Source: Bacteroidota bacterium (GTDB taxonomy: Bacteria; Bacteroidota; Bacteroidia; UKL13-3). Taken from it: a stretch of DNA of 64,000 nt. The notes under the pieces were generated by a model that saw only the letters and a list, made by a program, of their open reading frames with translations, had not been told where the DNA came from and searched no databases. This document shows, in pieces, positions 37,847 to 45,820 of this stretch (its first letter is position 1; the number at the start of each line of letters is the position of its first letter). A program made the translations under genes and the position numbers. Location: assembly GCA_027491085.1 (NCBI GenBank), contig JAIXWW010000019.1, positions 1 to 64,000 of the forward strand. The letters are read 5' to 3'.

Positions 37847-39769
37847 ATGAAGAAAATTTTACTTTTAAGTTTTGCATTAGCCGGCACTTTAGCTAATGCT
37901 CAAACTATTCAGAAGGCTAACCCTGCTTATTCTAATATTGCAGTGCCAGCTAAAAAAAGTGTAACTGATGATGTTAAACCATCTGTTGTAAGAACTGATA
38001 TTAACAAACGTCCTGCAAGTTCAACTAAAGCAGTTGGAAAAGGTGCAAGTTTTTCAAAAGCTACAAAAATTGGAGAAACTAGCAACAATCAGCAAACAAA
38101 TGGTTCAATTTATACAAGAGTTTATTCATTGCCTAATGGCAAGGTATCAGCTACTTGGACTTCATCGCAAGATGGTCCTGCTGTAGGATCTTCTTCTCGC
38201 GGATCTGGATATAACCATTTTAACGGAACTACATGGGGTAATTCAATCCAAGCATCTTTAAGAATTGACCCTGAGCGTACAGGTTTTCCTTGCTATGCAT
38301 ATAGTTCAGTTACAAACGAAGAAATGATTCTTTCTCATATTGTAAAAGCTCCTAACACACCAAATGCAGGCGCTGCTACAGGTTTAATGTTAAACCGCAA
38401 AACTGGTTTAGGTGCTGGTACTTGGACAGGAACTGCCGTGTTAGATAGTTCTGATATTAAAATACCTGGTATTTTATGGAATAGAAGTGTTGTTTCGGGT
38501 AATTACTTACACGTATTTGCTTCGTTCACCGATTCAGGTTCTACACAACCTAATAGGGTAGTAATTAATGGCATTAGAACACCTCAAGTTTATTCTCGTT
38601 TAAATTTAACAAATAACACTTGGGAAGTAAAAAAAGTTCTTTTACCGGGTTATACTTCAGATAGAATTTACAGCGGTGGTGGCGATAATTACGCTATGGA
38701 CGCTAAAGGAAGTAATGTTGCCATTTTAATTGGTGGAATTGCTGATGATATGCAATTATACAAATCAAGTGACAACGGAAATACATGGACAAAAACAATT
38801 ATTGATTCATTTCCTGAGCCAGCATTTGATTTTACAAAACCTATTGATACAACTTATTCAAATGATGGTAGTGTAAGTGTAACTTTAGATAAAAATGGTA
38901 ATGCACATTGTTTTTGGGCACTTGGTCGTATGATTAGAACTGAAACTACTGCTGCAGGTTCATATTCTTATTTCCCTGGTCAAGATCAAATTTTATATTG
39001 GAGAGAAGGTACTCCATTGGATAGTATTAAAACAGTTGGCTCGTCACCTGATATTGATGGTAATGGTAAACTTGACTTAGGAACTAATTGGAATGCTTCG
39101 GGAACTAGATATTTTGGTAATTCAATAGCTACAATGCCTCATGCAATGAGTATGGGTGACACTATTTATATGATTTTTTCTGGCATGACTGAAAACGATG
39201 TAGATGCTAATGGAAAAAACTTTAGAGATGTATTTTTAGCTTACTCAACTAATTTAGGTGTTAGTTGGTCTGAAATGATTAATTTAACTCAATTTATTGG
39301 TTTCAATCAAGAACAAATTTATGCTAGTATTTCTCCAACTTCAACTGATGGAAATTTACATTTAGTATTTACCCAAAGTTCATCAATTGGAGCATACGAT
39401 GCTACAGATAATCCTGATGCTGGTTTAGTTGTTTACGATATTATGCACTTGAATGTACCTATAGCAAATATTTTTGATGGTACAGTTGGTATTAAAAATG
39501 TTAAAAATGAAGTGTTTAACGTAATCAATAATTACCCTAATCCTTTTAAAGGTTCAACTAACATTGGTGTTAATTTTGCAAAAAGCACAAATGTTACTGT
39601 AAAAGTAATGAGTGTTACTGGCCAAGAAGTTTACAGTCAAACTTTCGAAAAAATACCAGCTGGTTTAAACAACTTAGAACTTAATTTAGGGAATATTGCT
39701 GCAGGTGTTTATTTCTACAGCATTGAAGCTAATGGATTTAAAATTACAGGCAAAATGATTGCTGAGTAA
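37847..39769 (+). CDS. Secreted sialidase-like repeat protein with T9SS sorting domain
   Basis: The 640-residue protein has a signal peptide (1-18, ending ANAQ), then a beta-propeller-like region. The Asp-box YKSSDNGNTWTKT and the similar YSTNLGVSWSEM and HFNGTTWGNS suggest a BNR/sialidase-like fold. No catalytic arginine triad or sialidase FRIP motif is obvious, so enzymatic activity is doubtful. The T9SS type A sorting domain covers about 560-640 (NNYPNPFKGSTNIGVNF ... FKITGKMIAE). It is a single-gene unit with a strong terminator. Confidence 0.85.
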   Translation: MKKILLLSFALAGTLANAQTIQKANPAYSNIAVPAKKSVTDDVKPSVVRTDINKRPASSTKAVGKGASFSKATKIGETSNNQQTNGSIYTRVYSLPNGKVSATWTSSQDGPAVGSSSRGSGYNHFNGTTWGNSIQASLRIDPERTGFPCYAYSSVTNEEMILSHIVKAPNTPNAGAATGLMLNRKTGLGAGTWTGTAVLDSSDIKIPGILWNRSVVSGNYLHVFASFTDSGSTQPNRVVINGIRTPQVYSRLNLTNNTWEVKKVLLPGYTSDRIYSGGGDNYAMDAKGSNVAILIGGIADDMQLYKSSDNGNTWTKTIIDSFPEPAFDFTKPIDTTYSNDGSVSVTLDKNGNAHCFWALGRMIRTETTAAGSYSYFPGQDQILYWREGTPLDSIKTVGSSPDIDGNGKLDLGTNWNASGTRYFGNSIATMPHAMSMGDTIYMIFSGMTENDVDANGKNFRDVFLAYSTNLGVSWSEMINLTQFIGFNQEQIYASISPTSTDGNLHLVFTQSSSIGAYDATDNPDAGLVVYDIMHLNVPIANIFDGTVGIKNVKNEVFNVINNYPNPFKGSTNIGVNFAKSTNVTVKVMSVTGQEVYSQTFEKIPAGLNNLELNLGNIAAGVYFYSIEANGFKITGKMIAE

Positions 39770-39791
39770 TTTTAATAGAATAATAAATAAG

Positions 39792-39829
39792 AATGCCTCC
39801 AAAAATAATTTTTTTGGAGGCATTTTTTA
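39792..39829 (+). terminator. Rho-independent terminator
   Basis: AATGCCTCCAAAAA and TTTTTGGAGGCATT form a 14-bp stem with a short loop followed by T residues, 23 bp after the stop of the T9SS protein gene. Confidence 0.88.
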
Positions 39830-40115
39830 TTGCCAAAGTGTTAAATTGTTTAATGATTTAATTGATCATAGTGGCCTTTAAAATCAGAGAATTTTTATAA
39901 TAATCTTTAATGGCAAACCATGATGTTAATTTAATAACTTACCTCAATCACTTAAAGCTGAATTGCAGGAATATGTTTTCATTAGTAATGAAACTCAATT
40001 AAAGCAAGTAATTTGCTTTTATAAAATGACATATTAGAAGCAATATCTGTAATTTAATATTGATAATTTTGATAAAGCTAAGCGAAAATTCCAAGTTCAA
40101 TTATTACAGAATATA
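39830..40115. other. Gap of 286 bp without a gene
   Basis: I see no intact gene. A 34-codon open stretch on the plus strand near 39938-40037 would read NNLPQSLKAELQEYVFIS and so on. This faintly resembles the start of a short antitoxin-like helix but begins right after a stop codon and has no start. It may be a decayed gene or chance. Confidence 0.3.
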
Positions 40116-40856
40116 CTAGTCACCACTATTAACTGTATCTTGAACCTCTTCTTCACCATCTTCTTCGCGGTCAATTGAAATTTCCTCTGGATAAGCACTT
40201 GGGTCTATTTTTCTGATTTCGTTGATAACAATGTATTGGAATGTTGAACCTGAAATATTACTATTTTCCATAATTGATTTTAGTTCAGCCAATCTATCGG
40301 AGGTTTTGGTAATAGCCAAAGCTCTGTTAATAAAAATGGCAGCAGCAATATCGGTGGTACCTTCACTATAGCCTTTATCTTTAATCCAACCTTTTTCAAT
40401 TCCTTTGGCTTTACCTCTTTTACCTTCAACTTCTATCCAATCATCTTTTTTAGAAATAATGGCTATTATATCCATTTCATTAAACGATTTTTTACTGATG
40501 GTAGATAAGTCAGGACGAGAATAAATATCTGATTTTTCAATTATTACCGCAGGTCTTGACTCTATTGCCACATAATCAGCCATAATCCAACCTTCTTTAC
40601 CATCTAATAATTTTACTTTTAAATATTGTTTGCCTTTTTCTTCCTCTTTATCATCTAAAAACATCAACTTTTCACCCAATGATACAGATGAAAGTACTTT
40701 TCCTTCTTTTTTAGATGGTTTATCTAATACAGGGGCTTTATCGTAAATACATACAGATAGAATTTCCTTATCGCTGCCACACGAGACAAATACGGTAGAA
40801 ATAAAGCCAATGGCTAAAAATAAAAATATGCTTTTAGTTATAAAATTTAAGTTCAT
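40116..40856 (-). CDS. Lipoprotein with two bacterial SH3-like domains
   Basis: The 246-residue protein has a lipoprotein signal, with the predicted lipidated cysteine C26 in VFVSCGSD. Two SH3b-like units are visible (about 38-105 with EGKVLSSVSLGEKLMFL and GKEGWIMADYVA; about 108-165 with DIYSRPDLSTISKKSFNEMD and KGWIKDKGY). The rest is helical with an acidic C-terminus (EEDGEEEVQD). Bacterial SH3 domains often bind wall peptides, but the function of this protein is unknown. It is separated by 96 bp from the HIRAN gene on the same strand. Confidence 0.8.
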   Translation of the reverse strand: MNLNFITKSIFLFLAIGFISTVFVSCGSDKEILSVCIYDKAPVLDKPSKKEGKVLSSVSLGEKLMFLDDKEEEKGKQYLKVKLLDGKEGWIMADYVAIESRPAVIIEKSDIYSRPDLSTISKKSFNEMDIIAIISKKDDWIEVEGKRGKAKGIEKGWIKDKGYSEGTTDIAAAIFINRALAITKTSDRLAELKSIMENSNISGSTFQYIVINEIRKIDPSAYPEEISIDREEDGEEEVQDTVNSGD

Positions 40857-40952
40857 GTCTTGTTAAAATTTTGAACCGCAATTAATGATTTTGAAGCTTA
40901 ATTTTAAAATTAAAAATTTCCCTATTTATTTTTGATTTATTCACTATAATAT

Positions 40953-41342
40953 TCACTTTACATAATTTACAATAATTTCCAATTGTTCCCAACTATCTTT
41001 TTTAGGATTTACATAACTAATTTCAGCATTCAAAAGCATCATATTTGCATCCATCATGTTACTTATTACTTGGTTATCCAATTGTGGTATAAAACCTATT
41101 TTATTGTTTTGAAAGTAAAGCGCAATAGCTTTATTATCGTATTTATTATTAGGTTCTCGCACGAGTTTTATTGTATCTCCAATTTCCATTTTATTAATCA
41201 ATTGCGGACCATTATAATACCTAAAACCTGCCACAAAACATTGCAACAATTTTTGTTTTTTTACCGGTTTTGCTTCTAGTTTGGGAACCAAGCTTAAAGC
41301 AATTCCTCCAAACATATTTCTTAAAAATTCACCTCTATTCAT
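40953..41342 (-). CDS. HIRAN domain protein
   Basis: The 129-residue protein is nearly all one HIRAN domain (about 30-125). It has CFVAGFRYYNGPQLINKMEIGD, LVREPNNKYDNKAIALYF, and GFIPQLDNQVISNMM. HIRAN domains bind 3' ends of single-stranded DNA in fork-remodelling helicases such as HLTF; in bacteria they also occur alone. The first 22 residues (MNRGEFLRNMFGGIALSLVP) look like a hydrophobic leader with two separated arginines, so export is possible, which would not fit DNA binding. The gene lies just downstream of the tRNA. Confidence 0.82.
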   Translation of the reverse strand: MNRGEFLRNMFGGIALSLVPKLEAKPVKKQKLLQCFVAGFRYYNGPQLINKMEIGDTIKLVREPNNKYDNKAIALYFQNNKIGFIPQLDNQVISNMMDANMMLLNAEISYVNPKKDSWEQLEIIVNYVK

Positions 41343-41358
41343 TTTATTTACTATTTAG

Positions 41359-41431
41359 TGGAATTGGTAGGAGTCGAACCTACATCATCACATTTTCAGT
41401 GTGCTGCATACACCACGTTTGCTACAATTCC
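41359..41431 (-). tRNA. tRNA-Phe (anticodon GAA), atypical
   Basis: On the minus strand the 73-nt sequence folds as a cloverleaf. The acceptor stem is GGAATTG with CAATTCC, the T arm is GTAGG-TTCGACT-CCTAC, and the anticodon loop CTGAAAA sits on the stem CACA/TGTG, so the anticodon is GAA. The D stem is only three pairs (GCA with TGC), pairs 13-22 (A-A) and 27-43 (G-A) are mismatched, and the variable loop is four bases. No CCA is encoded. It may be a divergent functional tRNA-Phe or a decaying copy. Confidence 0.72.
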
Positions 41432-41449
41432 TGGTAATTTTGGGCATAA

Positions 41450-41487
41450 AAAAAGCCGCTTATTACTGAGTAATAAGCGGCTTTTTG
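41450..41487. terminator. Strong bidirectional hairpin beside the tRNA
   Basis: AAAAAGCCGCTTATTA and TAATAAGCGGCTTTTT form a perfect 16-bp stem with a five-base loop and T runs on both strands. It lies only 19 bp upstream of the tRNA in the direction of tRNA transcription. No gene on either strand clearly needs it there. Confidence 0.75.
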
Positions 41488-41490
41488 TTA

Positions 41491-41901
41491 TATAAATTTA
41501 TATTACATCAACACGCACTCATTACCCAAAACTATGCCCTTAAAGAAATAATTTTTAATAAATTGAATGCAATGTTTTTGGTTATTTTTCACGAGTGCAA
41601 ATATGTTTGTTTTTGTTTCAAATAAACAAGTTTTATTTTTTTGCAAATCAATACTTTTTTAAAATAATCTTGTAAAGCCTTTATTTTACTAATGTTTACA
41701 AACTACTTATTTTTTTCTTAAAAGCGTTTTTATGGTGGTAGTTTCCATCTTTATTCCGATGCTGCCAGTTGTTGTGTATCCTTACCAACAACAAAAATAG
41801 TCATGCAGCGCATCTACTTAGTATTTAAAAAAATATTGATTTTGCAAGTTGGTTTAAGCGGTATTGCTTGTTAATGTCTCTTCGCTAAAACACTAACTAG
41901 T
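41491..41901. other. 411-bp stretch without a clear gene; possible structured RNA
   Basis: No ORF of useful length is present. At 41757-41816 GATGC and GCATC, TGC and GCA, and the inner GTTGTTG and CAACAAC can form a nested stem-loop of about 60 nt. It lies 240 bp upstream of grpE. This might be part of a long leader of the heat-shock genes or a separate small RNA; I do not recognise a known RNA family. Confidence 0.3.
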
Positions 41902-42048
41902 ATGAAAAGTGTGAAAATCTTTTTACTTCCTTCCAAAAGAACCAAGCAATTGGGTCTTTTTGCTTTTAGAAAATCGGTCAAAATTTCCAGTGGCAATACT
42001 TTTGATAAGGTAGGGTATAAAAAATACAATAATTTTATCATTAAATAA
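41902..42048 (+). CDS. Possible small basic protein or leader peptide upstream of grpE
   Basis: An ATG-started frame of 48 codons ends nine bases before the grpE start. The peptide is basic (MKSVKIFLLPSKRTKQLGLF, then AFRKSVK) with no known motif. A hairpin with AAAAGA/TCTTTT and CC/GG, followed by T residues, lies within it, which suggests attenuation or just chance. Its size is below usual gene-calling limits. It is listed because of position and codon continuity; it may not be translated. Confidence 0.3.
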   Translation: MKSVKIFLLPSKRTKQLGLFAFRKSVKISSGNTFDKVGYKKYNNFIIK

Positions 42049-42057
42049 CTAATTACC

Positions 42058-42630
42058 ATGAATAACGAGCAAGAGAAAGAGTTAACAAACGATTCAACCA
42101 CAGAAAATACTGCCGAGAATCCAGTTAACGAAAGTGAGCAAACTGACAACACTGTCACTAATGAAGAACAAAAGGCAGAAGAACCAGTTAAAACTATTGA
42201 GCAAGAATTAGCCGAAGCAAAAGATAAATATTTGCGCTTATACAGCGATTTTGAAAATTACAAACGCAGAACAGCTAAAGAAAGAATGGAATTGATGATG
42301 ACTGCCAATAAAGAAGTTTTGGTGTCGTTAATTCCTGTTTTAGACGATTTTGAACGAGCCTCAAAAGCCATGGAAAAAGCTACCGAAGTTAGCGCTGTGA
42401 AAGAAGGTGTTGAGTTAGTAAGCCATAAATTAAAAACCATTTTAACCAATAAAGGTTTAAAGGAAATGGAAAGCACCAACAAACCATTTGATAGCGAGTT
42501 TCATGAAGCAATTACCAATATTCCTGCACCTTCGGAAGATATGAAGGGTAAAGTAATTGATACGGTAGAAAAAGGTTATTTGCTGAATGAAAGAGTGATT
42601 CGTTTTGCAAAAGTAGTTGTGGGTGAGTAG
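42058..42630 (+). CDS. grpE: Nucleotide exchange factor GrpE
   Basis: The 190-residue protein has an acidic, disordered N-terminus (residues 1-45, rich in Glu, Asn and Thr). A long coiled coil follows (KDKYLRLYSDFENYKRRTAKE), then the four-helix-bundle region and the beta-wing (KPFDSEFHEAITNIP, ending RVIRFAKVVVGE). GrpE releases ADP from DnaK. The dnaJ gene follows after 114 bp; dnaK and hrcA are not in the window. Confidence 0.94.
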   Translation: MNNEQEKELTNDSTTENTAENPVNESEQTDNTVTNEEQKAEEPVKTIEQELAEAKDKYLRLYSDFENYKRRTAKERMELMMTANKEVLVSLIPVLDDFERASKAMEKATEVSAVKEGVELVSHKLKTILTNKGLKEMESTNKPFDSEFHEAITNIPAPSEDMKGKVIDTVEKGYLLNERVIRFAKVVVGE

Positions 42631-42634
42631 GAGA

Positions 42635-42735
42635 ATTATAAAGATTATAAAATTAAAAGATTACAAAAATTAGAAAGATTATAAAAATTGCAAAAACCTT
42701 GTAATTTTTGAAACTTTTCAACCTTGTAATTCAAT
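42635..42735. repeat. Word-repeat spacer (AAAGATTATAAAA family)
   Basis: The grpE-dnaJ gap has ATAAAGATTATAAAATT, AAAAGATTACAAAAATT and AGAAAGATTATAAAAATT in tandem. Then CCTTGTAATTTTTGAAAC and ACCTTGTAATTC appear. No gene is seen. Confidence 0.5.
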
Positions 42736-42744
42736 TGAAAATAG

Positions 42745-43875
42745 ATGGCAAAAAGAGATTATTACGAAGTACTAGGACTAAGCAAAGGCGCATCGGAAGC
42801 TGATATTAAAAAAGCTTACCGACAAATGGCAATTAAATACCACCCCGATAAAAACCCGGGTGATGCCAAAGCTGAAGAAAAATTTAAAGAAGCAGCCGAA
42901 GCATACGAAATATTGAGCGATGGCAACAAAAAAGCTCGCTACGACCAATATGGACACGCTGGCACCGGAAGCCAAGGCGGCTATGGTGGAGGCGGTATGA
43001 ACATGGACGACATATTTAGCCAATTTGGTGATGTATTTGGAAATGATGGAAGCCCATTTGAATCGTTTTTTGGTGGTGGCGGAGGAAGAAGCCGAGGCGG
43101 ACAACGAGGAGTTAGAGGAAGTAATATTCGCTTAAAAGTAAAATTAACTTTACAAGAAATTGCTACAGGAGTAGAAAAGAAACTAAAATTTGGCCGTTTG
43201 GTAATGGCCGAAGGTTTGAGTTTTGAAACCTGTGGAACTTGTAAAGGTTCTGGTCAAGTGCGCAGAGTTACCAATACCTTTTTAGGTCAAATGGCTACTA
43301 CAAGTGCCTGCCCTACCTGCCACGGAACTGGACGAATTATGGGTAAGCGCCCTGCAGGTTCTAATGCCGATGGTTTAGTAAATAAAGAAGAAGTAGTATC
43401 AGTAAATATTCCTGCCGGTGTAGCCAATGGCATGCAATTAAGCATGAGTGGTAAAGGTAATGCTGGTCCAATGGGCGGCCCTGCTGGTGATTTGATTATA
43501 TTAATTGAAGAAGCCGAAGATGCAATCTTAAAACGCGATGGCAATAATATAGTGTATGATTTGTACATTAATTTTGCTGATGTAGCTTTAGGAATGCAGG
43601 TGGAGGTACCAACTGTAGATGGAAAAGTAAAACTAAAAATTGATGCTGGCACACAAGCTGGAAAAATTTTACGTTTACGCGGTAAAGGTTTACCTGAGTT
43701 AAACACCAACTTCAAAGGCGATCAATTGATTCATGTAAATGTTTGGACACCACAAAAGTTAAATAATGAAGAGCGTGAAATGTTAGAAAAATTGCGTGAT
43801 TCAGAAAATTTTAGACCAAAACCAAATGCCAGTGACAAAGGTTTTTTTGATAGAATGCGTGAGTTTTTTAACTAA
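42745..43875 (+). CDS. dnaJ: Chaperone DnaJ lacking zinc motifs 1 and 4
   Basis: The 376-residue co-chaperone has a J domain (1-70, HPD at 33-35), a Gly/Phe-rich region (71-122) and two C-terminal substrate-binding domains. The cysteine-rich region holds only two of the usual four CxxCxGxG motifs: C163-C166 (CGTCKGSG) and C189-C192 (CPTCHGTG). Where motif 1 should be, the sequence reads [13 protein letters not shown]; where motif 4 should be, it reads [16 protein letters not shown]. Motifs 1 and 4 together form zinc centre I, so one whole zinc site is missing and centre II is kept. The reading frame and flanks are otherwise normal. Confidence 0.93.
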   Translation: MAKRDYYEVLGLSKGASEADIKKAYRQMAIKYHPDKNPGDAKAEEKFKEAAEAYEILSDGNKKARYDQYGHAGTGSQGGYGGGGMNMDDIFSQFGDVFGNDGSPFESFFGGGGGRSRGGQRGVRGSNIRLKVKLTLQEIATGVEKKLKFGRLVMAEGLSFETCGTCKGSGQVRRVTNTFLGQMATTSACPTCHGTGRIMGKRPAGSNADGLVNKEEVVSVNIPAGVANGMQLSMSGKGNAGPMGGPAGDLIILIEEAEDAILKRDGNNIVYDLYINFADVALGMQVEVPTVDGKVKLKIDAGTQAGKILRLRGKGLPELNTNFKGDQLIHVNVWTPQKLNNEEREMLEKLRDSENFRPKPNASDKGFFDRMREFFN

Positions 43876-43914
43876 ATAATAGAGCCACAGATTTGACAGA
43901 TTTTTTGATTTCAA

Positions 43915-44010
43915 TTATTGTTTAATGAACATTTTGTTCAAATAATTGGTAGCATTTTTTATATCATAATGTGTAAGTAAACTTGGGTTTGCTTGCACAT
44001 TTTTTTTGTC
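43915..44010 (-). pseudogene. 3' fragment of a glycosyltransferase gene
   Basis: On the minus strand a frame ending in TAA at 43915 encodes NVQANPSLLTHYDIKNATNY, then LNKMFIKQ. It matches NVQANPSLLAHYDIKNCDMY and LTKII at the C-terminus of the intact glycosyltransferase at 44725-45708. No start and no upstream part remain. It is a duplicated or displaced gene end, now left of a toxin-antitoxin pair. Confidence 0.7.
43954..44004. repeat. 51-bp direct repeat, left copy
   Basis: This segment is identical in 49 of 51 positions to 44755-44805, exactly 801 bp away, in the same orientation. It contains AAGTAAACTTGGGTTTGCTT. It codes, on the minus strand, for part of the glycosyltransferase C-terminus. 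Confidence 0.9.
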
Positions 44011-44097
44011 AACAAATGATGTGGTATAAATCCTTATTAGCATTTCTGAATTTGTTTGCATCAATTAAATTTGTTAGTTTTGATAAAATTTATTCTT

Positions 44098-44331
44098 ATG
44101 AAAACCATTAGCATTGAATTAGATAAAAAACAATTTATCAATATCTTAAATAACTTGAATGAAAGTGATAAACTTGATATTTTTAATGAGTTGAAAAAAT
44201 CATTGTTTTTAAAAAGGTTCAATAATCTTTTGAAATCAACAAAAAATAATGAACTTACTTTTGAAGAAATAACCAAAGAAGTAGAATTAGTTAGAAAAAA
44301 AAGATATGAAAAAGGAAAGCAAATCGTATAA
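44098..44331 (+). CDS. Antitoxin of a PIN-type toxin-antitoxin pair
   Basis: The protein is 77 residues from the ATG at 44098; an earlier in-frame codon at 44056 is less likely because the conserved-looking part begins MKTISIELDKKQFINIL. It is helical and highly charged, with a basic C-terminal half (VRKKRYEKGKQ) that would bind and neutralise the toxin. No clear DNA-binding fold is recognised. It overlaps the toxin gene by 26 bases, a usual type II arrangement. The family assignment rests mainly on this context. Confidence 0.72.
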   Translation: MKTISIELDKKQFINILNNLNESDKLDIFNELKKSLFLKRFNNLLKSTKNNELTFEEITKEVELVRKKRYEKGKQIV

Positions 44332-44728
44332 AATAATTATAGATACGAATGTTTGGATATCTTTTTTAATTGGTAAAAATCTTAAAGGTTTACAAAAACA
44401 TATTTATTCTTCTGCCATAAAAATAATAATTTGTGATGAACAAATTCAGGAGTTAATTACTGTTTTTAAAAAACCAAAACTTAAAAAGTATTTTTCGAAA
44501 GAACAGATTTTAGAATTTTTTGATTTATTAAATGAAGCTTCGATAAATATTAAAATAAACACAATAACCCATTTATGTAGGGATGAAAAAGATAATTATT
44601 TACTTTCACTAGCGATTGATTCTGAGGCAGATTTCCTCATAACTGGTGATAATGATTTATTAGAATTGGTGAAGTTAAACAACACAGTAATACTTAAATT
44701 TACGGAGTTTGAAAAAGTAATTATTTAG
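44306..44728 (+). CDS. PIN-domain toxin (putative type II TA ribonuclease)
   Basis: The 140-residue PIN protein belongs to the COG1569-like family. It has the first acidic residue D13 in KIIIDTNVWISFL, the middle acidic motif in CRDEKDNYLLSLAI and the last in DFLITGDNDLLEL. PIN toxins cut RNA, often tRNA, using Mg2+ bound by these residues. The stop codon TAG overlaps by three bases the TAA of the convergent glycosyltransferase gene. With its antitoxin it sits between two 51-bp direct repeats, suggesting acquisition as a cassette. Confidence 0.88.
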   Translation: MKKESKSYKIIIDTNVWISFLIGKNLKGLQKHIYSSAIKIIICDEQIQELITVFKKPKLKKYFSKEQILEFFDLLNEASINIKINTITHLCRDEKDNYLLSLAIDSEADFLITGDNDLLELVKLNNTVILKFTEFEKVII

Positions 44729-45708
44729 ATAATCTTAGTTAAATACATATCACAATTTTTTATATCATAGTGTGCAAGTAAACTTGGGTTTGCTTGCACA
44801 TTTTTATTTTCAATGGCTTGTATTAAATCGGCTACTTTGGTGGCAGCATAACTTTTACTTTCGTTTACCAAATCTAATAAACCTGCTTTGGCATAAGCTA
44901 TTACAGGTGTTCCAACCAAAATACTTTCATGAGCTACACGGTTCCAACCTTCGTTTATAGCAGTTAAAGCCAAAGTAAATTCACTCATAGCCATTTGAGT
45001 TAAATAATCCTCAGAATGCTCAAAATAAACCACTTCGTAATCGTTGGTTTTTTTTGCAAAATCTTTGAAATTGGTACTAAAATAACAATAGTAACCTTTT
45101 GCTTTTAGCTGTTTAGCCACTTCAAATACATCAGGATGGTTTTTAAAACTCCATTGCCCTAAATGAATTTGTCGGTTACTTTTTTGTTCAGGCATAAAAG
45201 TCAAAACTCTGTTTTTTTCGTAATAAGTATTATCAAAGAAATTAGGAAAAAGATAAACCTGAATATTATAATTGATTTTATTTTTAAAATAATTTACCCA
45301 AAAAGGCGCAACTGCTACAATGGAAACATTTTTAATAGGTAGATTTTTAAGTAAAAAAAACAGCAAATGGTAATACCATTTTAGCCAAATTGATTTACCA
45401 TCATGTTCATCAAAATTATGTAATACAATATAAACTTTATTATTAGTAAATAAATTGCGAAGCACAGCAAATACAGCTACTCTAGCTACTACAATATTGT
45501 AATTTCCATTAGCTTTTAAGCCTAATAAAAACAATTTTATGTAAGCAATTGGGTTTTCAAAAAATCTATTCGGTCGCTCAATAATTAATTCGCATTTTTC
45601 ATTTTCGGTAGTTAAAAATTGAGTGAGTTGATGAGCAAAAAACAGTTCATGTTTGTACCCACCAGTTTCATATTTTCCGTAGGAAATGTATTTTACTTTT
45701 AAACTCAA
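44725..45708 (-). CDS. Glycosyltransferase, GT-B type
   Basis: The protein is about 327 residues if it starts with TTG at 45708 (SLKVKYISYGKYETGGYKHE); no ATG is available, and a TTG at 45741 is an alternative. The N-terminal domain has GGYKHELFFAHQLTQFL, and the C-terminal domain has HPDVFEVAKQLKAKGYYCYF and AINEGWNRVAHESILVGTPVIAYAKAGL, typical of GT4-like donor-site regions. The sugar and acceptor are unknown. Its last 27 codons are copied at 43915-44010, and its stop overlaps that of the PIN toxin, so its 3' end has been remodelled. Confidence 0.8.
   Translation of the reverse strand: MSLKVKYISYGKYETGGYKHELFFAHQLTQFLTTENEKCELIIERPNRFFENPIAYIKLFLLGLKANGNYNIVVARVAVFAVLRNLFTNNKVYIVLHNFDEHDGKSIWLKWYYHLLFFLLKNLPIKNVSIVAVAPFWVNYFKNKINYNIQVYLFPNFFDNTYYEKNRVLTFMPEQKSNRQIHLGQWSFKNHPDVFEVAKQLKAKGYYCYFSTNFKDFAKKTNDYEVVYFEHSEDYLTQMAMSEFTLALTAINEGWNRVAHESILVGTPVIAYAKAGLLDLVNESKSYAATKVADLIQAIENKNVQANPSLLAHYDIKNCDMYLTKII
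44755..44805. repeat. 51-bp direct repeat, right copy
   Basis: Right-hand copy of the repeat at 43954-44004 (two mismatches). It lies inside the 3' end of the intact glycosyltransferase gene. Confidence 0.9.
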
Positions 45709-45795
45709 AATGTTAAATATTTGCCCAATTAAAGCTAGCAATTTAACAAATTGTAAAAAATACCAAACAAATACTTTTTATATACCCTGAGCAGT

Positions 45796-45803
45796 TATAT
45801 TTG
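45796..45803 (+). promoter_or_regulatory. -7 box candidate for the PorU2 gene
   Basis: TATATTTG matches TAnnTTTG exactly, 18 bp before the ATG. No TTG lies at the expected 17-23 bp upstream, so only half of the promoter pattern is supported. Confidence 0.3.
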
Positions 45804-45820
45804 TTTGATTTATAATTTGA

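Noticed and set aside
39938..40037. A short open stretch reminiscent of an antitoxin fragment
   Set aside because: It has no start codon, begins right after a stop, and has only weak resemblance; listed only as content of a gap.
41440..41535. GGGCATA and TATGCCC flanking the hairpin beside the tRNA, possibly an outer stem
   Set aside because: The pairing is only seven bases over nearly 100 nt with poor continuation, so it is probably chance.
42778..43104. A 108-codon minus-strand frame within dnaJ
   Set aside because: It is antisense to the J and Gly/Phe regions, and no homology is recognisable.
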